Assembly: GCA_937968125.1 (NCBI GenBank)
Contig: CALBUI010000284.1
Location: forward strand, 1 to 32,871
DNA from: an uncultured Anaerolineales bacterium
GTDB lineage: Bacteria; Chloroflexota; Anaerolineae; Anaerolineales; UBA4823
DNA length: 32,871 nucleotides
Direction of reading: 5' to 3'
Both the position numbers and the translations under genes were made by a program. The notes under the pieces are model-generated. The model was not told the origin of the DNA, did not search any database, and was given only the letters and a program-made list of their open reading frames with translations. Positions 26,691 through 32,871 of the stretch are shown here, piece after piece (positions within the stretch are counted from its first letter, which is position 1; each line of letters begins with the position of its first letter).

Positions 26691-27012
26691 TCAATCTGGT
26701 AATGAAGGCTTGGGAAGGATGTTCATGATTTTACCCGGTACGTAATTCACCTCGACGGCCTGGCCATTTCCAGTCATCTCTTTGATTTTCGGCAGGTCGA
26801 AAGCAGCCGTTTCGACATCTGCACGTCCAGCCGATGAAGGTAGTTCGACCAGTCCTCTCACCTTGCCATCGATTTGGATGGGAATATGGGAAAAAATCTA
26901 AACAATAATATTTGGGTTTATCTTCAGATTCAACAACGTGGTACAGCTTTCGAGCCTGCCATTCACGCCGCCATTTCGATTCAATATTTTTCGGATTGTA
27001 TTGTGGGTACAT
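26691..27012 (-). pseudogene. leuS: Degenerate second leucyl-tRNA synthetase gene with large internal deletion
   Basis: The ATG at 27012 opens MYPQYNPKNIESKWRREW and continues to YYCLDFFPY, the LeuRS N-terminus just before the HIGH motif. The sequence then jumps, near 26881-26890 and in another frame, to IPIQIDGKVRGLVELP and EVNYVPGKIMNIL, the LeuRS C-terminal end, stopping at 26691-26693. About 800 codons are missing, including HIGH, the editing domain and KMSKS. The junction is out of frame, so no fusion product is made. The N-terminus differs clearly from the intact leuS downstream, so the lost gene was another LeuRS type, not a recent duplicate. Its T-box leader is still present upstream. 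Confidence 0.88.
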
Positions 27013-27209
27013 CTCATATGCCTCAATCTCATAATTCCTGGTGAACTTTGCACAGCCATTTACTAGTTTCCCTTGAGATAGAGGCTAAGGAGGCGCGCGA
27101 GGTGGGAGAATTCAAACAATGTTCCTCTTTTGATGTCCATTGATCTCATAACATGCCTCCGGTTTAAAACAATCCTGCTCAATTCCACATACCAATAACT
27201 GGTTGGATC

Positions 27210-27490
27210 AAAAAAACCCTCCGCTGTTCAGGGACGAAGGGTCTGGCTCCGTGGTACCACCCTGCTTGCCATTTTCTATCAAGAAAATAAGCCGCTTAGG
27301 TTCGCAATAACGGGCGAAACCCGCCGCCAGCTATCCTTACCGCATCGACTTTCACTGACGGAGCCTGCCAATATTCCGGCTCTGCAGGCGAGTTCAACCT
27401 TTTTTAGTGCTCCAGGGACACCTTGCTGGGCTCACACCTCGCTCTCCCAACTCGCTGCTGGATGGCTTACTACTCCTGCATTGACTGATT
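27210..27490 (-). promoter_or_regulatory. T-box leader, leucine-specific, upstream of the leuS pseudogene
   Basis: On the minus strand the T-box core AGGGTGGTACCACGG lies at 27263-27249, followed by a terminator. Its stem ACCCTTCG/CGGAGGGT is followed by seven T (27210-27242). Stem I is closed by GCAGCGAGTT pairing with AACTCGCCTGC, and has the usual GGGAGAGCGAGG-type internal elements. The candidate specifier GAA-CTC (27392-27390) reads a Leu codon, which fits leuS. Uncharged tRNA-Leu would favour antitermination. Positions 27013-27209, between the terminator and the pseudogene, hold no gene that I can see. The regulated gene itself is destroyed, but the element looks intact. Confidence 0.88.
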
Positions 27491-27564
27491 ATTTACTTGT
27501 TAATTATCCATTGCCAGTTTGTATAACACACTTCTGAAAACTGGTCTCGAATTGACTTAATTTG

Positions 27565-27637
27565 TGGACCCAGAGGGATTCGAACCCTCGACCTTCTCAA
27601 TGCCATTGAGACGCGCTCCCAGCTGCGCCATGGGCCC
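27565..27637 (-). tRNA. tRNA-Ala (anticodon GGC)
   Basis: 73 bases, CCA not encoded. The acceptor GGGCCCA pairs with TGGGTCC (one G-T pair), discriminator A. The D arm is GCGC/GCGC, the anticodon stem TCTCA/TGAGA with loop ATGGCAT (anticodon GGC), and the T arm GAGGG-TTCGAAT-CCCTC. It reads GCC codons. Confidence 0.95.
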
Positions 27638-27660
27638 TTTGATTATACATCCCGGACCAG

Positions 27661-27732
27661 TGGACCTGGCGGGATTCGAACCCGCGACCTCTTCAGTGCG
27701 ATTGAAGCGCGCTCCCACTGCGCTACAGGCCC
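27661..27732 (-). tRNA. tRNA-Ala (anticodon CGC)
   Basis: 72 bases, CCA not encoded. The acceptor GGGCCTG pairs with CAGGTCC, discriminator A. The anticodon stem is CTTCA/TGAAG with loop ATCGCAC (anticodon CGC), and the T arm GCGGG-TTCGAAT-CCCGC. It reads GCG codons. It lies 23 bases upstream of the GGC tRNA and shares its promoter. Confidence 0.95.
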
Positions 27733-27750
27733 CGGATTTTGGGTAGCGGA

Positions 27751-27779
27751 ATTGTACCTGAGCGCCTAATGCCTGTCAA
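27751..27779 (-). promoter_or_regulatory. Promoter of the tRNA-Ala pair
   Basis: On the minus strand TTGACA (27779-27774), 17 bases, then TACAAT (27756-27751): a near-perfect sigma70-type promoter. Transcription would start about 12 bases before the first tRNA. Confidence 0.85.
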
Positions 27780-27959
27780 GGAAACCAGTTTCCGCTAGAA
27801 TCCTTTTATGATCACATGGAATATTATGTCAAAGGATCTTGACTTTGACCCCTGATTTGTGCTATTCTTCTCTAATTCAGCGGAATAACCCTGAATTAAT
27901 CAAGCTATTTCGTCATCGCTGGTCCAATGCCAGGATGATTTAATCTTAGGAATTGATAG

Positions 27960-28829
27960 ATGGTGCAAAGAGAAAGAGTAGCAGAAAATGTCTACTCCTT
28001 TCAAAGTGATGTTTACGCCCAGGTAAATGCCGGCGCAGTTGTCGGACCAAATTGGGCTGTGGTTATTGATACACTCGCGTTACCTGAAGAGACGCTCGAG
28101 ATCAGGCAGTTCATCGAGCAAGAACTCCAGATACCGATCAGATATGTAGTCAACACGCATTATCATGCCGACCATACCTGGGGAAACTACTTGTTTCCGA
28201 ACGCGACTGTTGTATCAAGCGTGCTTTGCCGGGATTTACTGGATACTCGCGGTCGTGAATCTCTCGAAGCTGCCAGAAAACAAGGCACGACGTTTCGGCA
28301 AGGCCGGATTGTACTCCCCCACCTCACTTTTGCTGCAGGATCATTGAGCTTGCGGGTGGGGAAGAAAACACTGACCCTGATATCCTTACCAGGTCATAGT
28401 CCGGATAATCTCGGCGTCATTGTGGAAGAAGATCGTGTGCTTTTCGCCGGAGATGTGTTCATGCCAATTCCCTATATCGTTGACGGAAATGCAGATGATA
28501 TGGTCTTTTCCCTTAAACAGATCGGCAAGATGGGGTTGGAGAATGTCGTCCAGGGTCATGGAGACATCGTTTTACGCGGCGAAGTAGAAGGCAGCGTAAA
28601 GGATAATTTAGCCTACCTTTCGGCGATCCGCAGGGCAGTCCGCAAAGCCAGTCGCAGGAAATATCCTGGGGATATGCTGGAAGAAGTGGGAGTGGAAGAT
28701 TGTGGAAAGAGCAGAGTCTTAATTGGTGGCTTGGCTGAAGAGCTGCACAGCCGCAATTTATTCGCTTTATACGAACAGCTGTATGATGAATACCCTGACT
28801 CATCAGAGGATGATGAGGAATATTATTAG
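27960..28829 (+). CDS. MBL-fold metallo-hydrolase
   Basis: 289 aa metallo-beta-lactamase-fold hydrolase. The zinc ligands are in place: THYHADH (His67, His69, Asp71, His72), the His of PGHSPDN, the Asp of LFAGDVFMP and the His of VQGHGD. This is a two-metal site of the glyoxalase II/lactonase-like type. The C-terminal tail is strongly acidic (DEYPDSSEDDEEYY). The substrate cannot be assigned. AGGA lies about 9 bases before the ATG, and a TTGACT at 27839 with TATTCT 18 bases on may be its promoter. It converges with the JAMM gene, one base apart. Confidence 0.9.
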   Translation: MVQRERVAENVYSFQSDVYAQVNAGAVVGPNWAVVIDTLALPEETLEIRQFIEQELQIPIRYVVNTHYHADHTWGNYLFPNATVVSSVLCRDLLDTRGRESLEAARKQGTTFRQGRIVLPHLTFAAGSLSLRVGKKTLTLISLPGHSPDNLGVIVEEDRVLFAGDVFMPIPYIVDGNADDMVFSLKQIGKMGLENVVQGHGDIVLRGEVEGSVKDNLAYLSAIRRAVRKASRRKYPGDMLEEVGVEDCGKSRVLIGGLAEELHSRNLFALYEQLYDEYPDSSEDDEEYY

Positions 28830-28830
28830 A

Positions 28831-29244
28831 TCAGCTGGCTGAATCCCCTTCAACAATTTTAATTGGCACCTCTGACACCGAGCCTTTCTCAATAAGGAAG
28901 CCTCGGCAATCCCATCGCCCAACTTCAGGAGACCAAATTAAGTGGATCACTCCCGGATAGGCTGCTCCGGCAACATCGATGCTTGATGGCGCTGGGGGTC
29001 CTTGAAGGTGAGAGTGGTAGATAGCCAGTATCTCCCAATCGTTTTCATCAACCTGATTAAAAACATCCAACTGCTGTACAGGATCCATCCTGTACCGGAC
29101 AGGGCTATGCAGAATATTGGTGACTGGATAAACAGCCTGGCTGGTCTGATCTATACCCACTACCATCCCACACGCTTCTTCCGATTCATGCTTAACTACT
29201 TCATCAAGCATCATTTGCCAGTGGGCCCGCTTCAAGTTCAACAT
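28831..29244 (-). CDS. JAMM/MPN-domain metalloprotease-like protein
   Basis: 137 aa from ATG 29244, about the size of a single Mov34/MPN domain. The JAMM zinc motif is complete: Glu23 in SEEACGMVVG, then His77 and His79 in YHSHLQGPPAPSSID with Asp90. Prokaryotic JAMM enzymes cut ubiquitin-like sulfur carriers (ThiS/MoaD type), for example in cysteine or siderophore synthesis. No such carrier or E1-like gene is nearby, so the partner is unknown. I chose ATG 29244, which follows the upstream stop by 4 bases, in preference to the longer frame beginning at 29313. Confidence 0.87.
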   Translation of the reverse strand: MLNLKRAHWQMMLDEVVKHESEEACGMVVGIDQTSQAVYPVTNILHSPVRYRMDPVQQLDVFNQVDENDWEILAIYHSHLQGPPAPSSIDVAGAAYPGVIHLIWSPEVGRWDCRGFLIEKGSVSEVPIKIVEGDSAS

Positions 29245-29248
29245 TCTA

Positions 29249-30061
29249 CTAAGCCATCCAGATCGCAGTTCCCCACACGACCAACAGTACCACGGCGGGT
29301 TCAACGATAGCACGTCTTAGAGGTTGTCCCTCTGAGAGAGCGCCGATCAAACTGGTCAATGAATAGGCCGGACCAAGAATTAATAGCCCATAGGTAATTG
29401 GTGAAAGCGGCCAATAATGGAAGGCGGAAACGATGCCTGCCAAGATCACAACAATGACCAACGTCGGCAAATAAAGCCAAATCCCATTTAACCGCAAATG
29501 GAGGGTCCGCAGACTGACCAAACCCGCCGCCAACAGCAAAGCTGGGAGGATCAAAAACAATCGAAAACCAGCTGATTGTAAAACAATGGCCAATATTAAG
29601 AATAATGCGTAAGATACCGCGGTTAACGCGGCACTGGCTATTGGATAGCGTTCGTCCTCAGGATCGACGGCGATGAATTCTGCAACTAATACCAGCATTA
29701 GCAGGACACCAGCTATTGCGAAACTAATCAACCATTGGGGCCCGACAGGCAGTTGACTTAAAGGAATCCCAAGCGTCCAGGCCGTTAATGCCGGCAGCAA
29801 CCAATGCTCAACAGTGCGCTTATCACCCAATGCCGGGTGGTCCCGTAAAAGCAGGTCTGCTCCAGTGGCTGTCAATCCAGCCACCAAAAGGGCAACCACG
29901 GTATGGATATTTATCTCGACAGCTAAGTAGAAACCAGGCAGCTGCATGCCAACCTCACGGGGTGGGATCTCTACAAAGCGGCTGGCTGCATATGCGAGCA
30001 ATATCGCTGCGGATAATATACTCAATCGATCTGCATCTGGGAGATATGTGGTCTTTTCCAC
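29249..30061 (-). CDS. Multi-pass membrane protein (DUF5656-like)
   Basis: 270 aa with about eight hydrophobic helices and short loops, starting at GTG 30061. Visible features are a polar loop with LRDHPALGDKRTVEHWLLP after helix 2 and AVDPEDERYP in mid-protein. It resembles membrane proteins listed as DUF5656 in Chloroflexota; that assignment is from memory. No enzymatic motif is visible. Its stop lies 4 bases before the JAMM gene start, so the two are probably co-translated. Confidence 0.72.
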   Translation of the reverse strand: MEKTTYLPDADRLSILSAAILLAYAASRFVEIPPREVGMQLPGFYLAVEINIHTVVALLVAGLTATGADLLLRDHPALGDKRTVEHWLLPALTAWTLGIPLSQLPVGPQWLISFAIAGVLLMLVLVAEFIAVDPEDERYPIASAALTAVSYALFLILAIVLQSAGFRLFLILPALLLAAGLVSLRTLHLRLNGIWLYLPTLVIVVILAGIVSAFHYWPLSPITYGLLILGPAYSLTSLIGALSEGQPLRRAIVEPAVVLLVVWGTAIWMA

Positions 30062-30131
30062 AATTGCATTTTAACCGATTTCTTGACGGGAACAGGTAAA
30101 GCGCTTAGGATTCATAGTGGAGGCGAAAATA

Positions 30132-31334
30132 ATGCGCATTGGAATGATGGCAGATGCATATAAACCTCATGTAAGCGGGGTAACCAACGTCATCTCTTTA
30201 AGCAAACAATTTCTAGAAAAAGCTGGGTATGAAGTATACGTTTTTACCTTCGGTGGCGGCGATTACCAAGACGATGAACCGAACATAGTACGCACCAGGG
30301 GGATGAAGCTTGTCGATACCGGTATGTATTTCAGCGCCCGTCACAGTTCTGAAGCACAGAAGATCCTGCGCAAGATGGACATCATCCATGTTCACCATCC
30401 ATTCACCAGCGGTCAGCTGGCGATCCGCTACTGCCGGGCTCAGGGAATTCCGCTAGTGTTCACCAACCACACTCGCTACGATCTTTATGCGCAGGCCTAC
30501 CTGCCGATGATGGCTGAAGCCTTTGGAGACGCTTTCATTCGTTCTTACCTGCCTTCATTTTGTAAATCATGTGACCTGGTGATTGCTCCCTCACCTGGTT
30601 TAAAAGAAGTGTTGTTAAATCTTGGTGTTGAAGCAGAGATTGACGTCATTCCAAATGGGGTTGATATCAGGCCATTCCGTTCCGTTGACCAGCCGATCCC
30701 TCGCGAGCAGCTTGGTTTCAAGGATGATGATATCCTCTTGACATATATGGGTCGCATCGGGATCGAGAAGAACCTGCCCTTCCTGTTGCGAGCATTTGCT
30801 GGCATCGCAGGCACTTATGACAATGTTGGCTTGCTGATTATTGGTGATGGCGCCGAGAAAGAAAACCTGGAAGACCTGGTGAGAATAATGGGCATCAGTG
30901 ACCGGGTTCATTTCACCGGCATGATTCCCTATGACATGCTGCCGGCTTACATGAAGGTCGCGGATGCATTTGTGACCGCATCCGTGACGGAAGTTCATCC
31001 TTTATCAGTGATTGAAGCTCTGGCTTCAGGCTTACCCGTCGTTGGCATCCAATCACCAGGTGTTGGCGATACGATTGAAGATGGGGTCTCTGGTTACCTG
31101 GCGCCAGAAGAAGATCTGGCAGTATTTACGGCTAAATTATCCCGCATTGTTACCGATCGGGACGCTCGTGAGAAAATGGCTATCCAGGCCAAAGAGATCT
31201 CAAAAGTGTACTCGATTGAGAATACGACCCAGACGATGATCGATCGCTACCAAAGACTGTATTTAGAATATGCTGGTCGCAAAAGAAGCTTTTTCCATCG
31301 CTTTACTCAACCATTCAGAAGGACCAAAAATTGA
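30132..31334 (+). CDS. Family 4 glycosyltransferase
   Basis: 400 aa GT-B enzyme. The N-terminal acceptor domain begins MRIGMMADAYKPHVSGVTN and contains IIHVHHPF and VFTNHTRYDLY. The C-terminal donor domain begins after VIPNGVDIRPF, has TYMGRIGIEKNL, and carries the EX7E motif (Glu287, Glu295) in TEVHPLSVIEALASGLPVVG. The pattern resembles diacylglycerol or phosphatidylinositol glycosyltransferases, so a glycolipid product is plausible but unproven. ATG 30132 is preferred because GGAGG (30119-30123) sits 8 bases before it; the in-frame GTG at 30117 would overlap that site. yraN starts inside its stop codon. Confidence 0.92.
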   Translation: MRIGMMADAYKPHVSGVTNVISLSKQFLEKAGYEVYVFTFGGGDYQDDEPNIVRTRGMKLVDTGMYFSARHSSEAQKILRKMDIIHVHHPFTSGQLAIRYCRAQGIPLVFTNHTRYDLYAQAYLPMMAEAFGDAFIRSYLPSFCKSCDLVIAPSPGLKEVLLNLGVEAEIDVIPNGVDIRPFRSVDQPIPREQLGFKDDDILLTYMGRIGIEKNLPFLLRAFAGIAGTYDNVGLLIIGDGAEKENLEDLVRIMGISDRVHFTGMIPYDMLPAYMKVADAFVTASVTEVHPLSVIEALASGLPVVGIQSPGVGDTIEDGVSGYLAPEEDLAVFTAKLSRIVTDRDAREKMAIQAKEISKVYSIENTTQTMIDRYQRLYLEYAGRKRSFFHRFTQPFRRTKN

Positions 31335-31714
31335 GCCAGACCAGCCAGGAATTGGGGCGCTGGGGTGAAAATCGAGCCGCAGAATACCTGCAGGAAAATG
31401 GATATTCGCTCATCGCCCAAAATGTCCGTACTCCATATGGGGAAATCGATTTGATCGTCCAAAAGATCCACGAATCCAGCGAAAATGACCTCACGACGGT
31501 ATTTGTTGAAGTGAAAACTCGTTCCTCGCAATCTTTTGGCTATCCGGAAGAAGCGATCACGCCTCGAAAACGAGAAAATCTGATCTCAGCAGTGGAACAT
31601 TATCTCCAGGAAAATCCAGACCTGGCTGGCTACTGGCGAATCGATGTCATCGCTATCGAGCAATATCCAAATCGCTCACCGATCATCAATCATTTCGAAA
31701 ATGCAGTCCAATAG
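31331..31714 (+). CDS. yraN: YraN/UPF0102 family protein
   Basis: 127 aa with a restriction-endonuclease-like fold. Landmarks are ELGRWGENRAAEYLQ, YGEIDLIV with the acidic pair, VFVEVKTRSS, then AITPRKRENLISAVEHYL and YWRIDVIAI. The E-D...ExK pattern fits the PD-(D/E)xK site of the family, whose exact role is unsettled (Holliday junction or DNA processing is suspected). The start is TTG 31331, overlapping the glycosyltransferase stop by 4 bases. Confidence 0.93.
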   Translation: MSQTSQELGRWGENRAAEYLQENGYSLIAQNVRTPYGEIDLIVQKIHESSENDLTTVFVEVKTRSSQSFGYPEEAITPRKRENLISAVEHYLQENPDLAGYWRIDVIAIEQYPNRSPIINHFENAVQ

Positions 31715-31741
31715 ACTTGCCTAGACGCGAGCACAAGGGAA

Positions 31742-32698
31742 ATGAGAAACCACCCTTCCAATGAGACCCACGTGGAGGACAAGCAGCCGCTGGTGGTCAT
31801 CCTCGGGCCAACAGCAGTGGGCAAAACCGAGCTCGCAATTCACCTTGCCGACCAACTAGAAGGAGAAATCGTTTCCGCAGATTCGAGACTTCTCTACCGG
31901 GGGATGGATATTGGCACAGCGAAGCCAACAATAGAACAGCGCCAACGAGTACCTCACCACTTGATTGATGTCGCCGAACCGGATGAGGTTTGGAGTCTGA
32001 CCTTGTTCCAGCGCGCGGCACACAATGCGATCAATGATATCCATGGTAGAAAACGAGTTCCGTTCCTTGTCGGGGGAACAGGACAGTATATACACGCGAT
32101 TACTGAGGCTTGGAATATTCCAGAGGTAAAACCCGATCTCCAAGTGCGGCAGATCCTCGAGGACTGGGCTGCAGAGATCGGAAGGGAGGGACTGCATAGC
32201 AGATTGTCGGTGATTGATCCTGTTGCTGCCTCCAAAATTGATTATCGAAACCTGCGGCGCACTATTCGTGCCCTGGAGGTCATTTTTCTCAGTGGGAGAT
32301 TATTCTCGGCTCAACGACAACGAGGGACACCTCCATTCCACTCTATCCAGATTGGATTGAGCATTCCACGACCAGAGCTCTATGAAAGGATCGATGTGCG
32401 GATTGATTCAATGTTGGCTGAAGGTTTTATAGCCGAAGTGGAATCATTATTATCCACAGGGTACAGTCCTGACTTGCCAACTTTTTCTGCAATCGGTTAC
32501 CAGGAGATCATTGATTATTTGATGGGGAAAACGACTTTGGAAGAAGCAGTGACGATTATTCGTAGACGCACCCGCCAATTCGTTCGTCGTCAGGCAAACT
32601 GGTTTAAAGAAGAAGATCCGCATATCTCTTGGTTTAACTGCGAGACTCCTACATCAGAAATTGCTACTTTCTTGTTCAGCAAGCTCGATTTTGATTGA
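31742..32698 (+). CDS. miaA: tRNA dimethylallyltransferase
   Basis: 318 aa, the usual length. MiaA adds a dimethylallyl group to A37 of tRNAs that read codons starting with U. The P-loop GPTAVGKTEL is at 22-31, then VSADSRLLYRGMDIGTAKP, VPHHLIDVAEPDE, FLVGGTGQYI, YRNLRRTIRALEV and RRRTRQFVRRQANWF. AAGGGA precedes the ATG. It is 27 bases after yraN and probably in the same transcript. A promoter for the next gene overlaps its stop codon. Confidence 0.96.
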   Translation: MRNHPSNETHVEDKQPLVVILGPTAVGKTELAIHLADQLEGEIVSADSRLLYRGMDIGTAKPTIEQRQRVPHHLIDVAEPDEVWSLTLFQRAAHNAINDIHGRKRVPFLVGGTGQYIHAITEAWNIPEVKPDLQVRQILEDWAAEIGREGLHSRLSVIDPVAASKIDYRNLRRTIRALEVIFLSGRLFSAQRQRGTPPFHSIQIGLSIPRPELYERIDVRIDSMLAEGFIAEVESLLSTGYSPDLPTFSAIGYQEIIDYLMGKTTLEEAVTIIRRRTRQFVRRQANWFKEEDPHISWFNCETPTSEIATFLFSKLDFD

Positions 32699-32723
32699 CA
32701 AGTAATTTAATTATCCCTATACT
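32695..32723 (+). promoter_or_regulatory. Consensus promoter overlapping the miaA stop
   Basis: TTGACA (32695-32700), 17 bases, TATACT (32718-32723). The -35 includes the miaA TGA. It would drive the acyl-CoA synthetase-like gene at 32790. The leader between them contains a 6-bp hairpin, GAATCC/GGATTC around five T, followed by TTTC, which may act as a weak terminator for miaA. Confidence 0.75.
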
Positions 32724-32789
32724 ATTTTTAACTAGAATCCTTTTTGGATTCTTTCGGTCCTGGGTCACTAATCTAGAAGGAGGTTTATC

Positions 32790-32871
32790 ATGAATGAAAG
32801 GCCCTGGCTGAACAATTATGACGAGGGGGTTCCCCAACACATAGACTATCCTGCAATCCCACTACACGGTT
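32790..32871 (+). CDS. Start of an AMP-binding acyl-CoA synthetase-like gene (cut by window)
   Basis: Only 27 codons are present. The ATG follows AAGGAGG by 7 bases, a strong ribosome site. The translation MNERPWLNNYDEGVPQHIDYP resembles the first residues of long-chain fatty-acid CoA ligases (FadD), which often begin with PWLxxYDxGVPxxIxYP. The catalytic part lies beyond the window. Confidence 0.75.
   Translation, partial: MNERPWLNNYDEGVPQHIDYPAIPLHG

Noticed and set aside
26731-27012. 93-codon minus-strand frame as a real small protein
   Set aside because: Its first half is the LeuRS N-terminus and the rest is the LeuRS C-terminus read in the wrong frame after a deletion; treated as a pseudogene.
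27564-27746. 60-codon frame with the repeated GFEPST/GFEPAT motif
   Set aside because: This is the well-known false protein from reading tRNA genes on the opposite strand; both tRNA-Ala genes fold perfectly on the minus strand.
1-32871. CRISPR array, prophage, integrase or insertion sequence
   Set aside because: No regularly spaced repeats, no transposase or integrase motifs and no phage structural genes were seen.

Overview
The window looks like a chromosomal segment of a Chloroflexota-type bacterium, probably Anaerolineae-like. This is an inference from the mix of genes: FemAB-type transferases beside an exopolysaccharide cluster, multi-pass transglutaminase-like and sortase-like surface proteins, a T-box leucine leader, and several membrane families I associate with Chloroflexota. 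No rRNA or universal marker in the window settles the taxonomy. There is no prophage, CRISPR array or insertion sequence. Most of the sequence is ordinary, densely coding chromosome.

Layout. Positions 1-957 (minus) hold nuoH (cut by the window edge) and nuoA of respiratory complex I, with a strong hairpin terminator between them. Positions 1187-3217 (plus) hold a GntR/HutC regulator with a HutC-type operator beside its own start, then a transaldolase-family enzyme. Positions 3508-8538 (plus) hold a membrane transglutaminase-like protein, a GAF-PAS-adenylate cyclase and a secreted sortase-like protein. Positions 8535-16058 (minus) form a compact six-gene run for surface polysaccharide and envelope work: a family 2 glycosyltransferase, a polyprenyl-phosphate sugar-phosphate transferase, a CapD/PglF-like 4,6-dehydratase, two tandem FemAB-like transferases and a D-cysteine desulfhydrase-type PLP enzyme. 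A creatininase-family hydrolase and a HAD phosphatase lie upstream of it on the same strand.

The most notable locus is 17738-19141. A cyclase-fold DUF2652-like domain is fused to an ArsM-like SAM methyltransferase. Its reading frame is interrupted by one in-frame TGA exactly where the family carries its conserved Cys, in the motif WAG-C-IAGA. Sixteen bases after that TGA comes a 7-bp hairpin with a UGGAA loop, which fits the bacterial SECIS rules. I read it as an unannotated selenoprotein with selenocysteine near codon 412. It is followed by an ABC-F ATPase, a methyltransferase remnant and two small membrane proteins.

Positions 22844-27490 (minus) centre on leucyl-tRNA synthetase. An intact leuS lies behind a glycosyltransferase-like gene and the debris of a second, different leuS. 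That second copy has lost nearly all its interior but keeps a complete T-box leader with a CUC (Leu) specifier. Upstream are two tRNA-Ala genes (GGC and CGC anticodons) with a consensus promoter. Positions 27960-32871 hold an MBL-fold hydrolase, a JAMM/MPN metalloprotease, a membrane protein, a family 4 glycosyltransferase, yraN, miaA, and the first codons of an acyl-CoA synthetase-like gene behind a consensus sigma70-type promoter.
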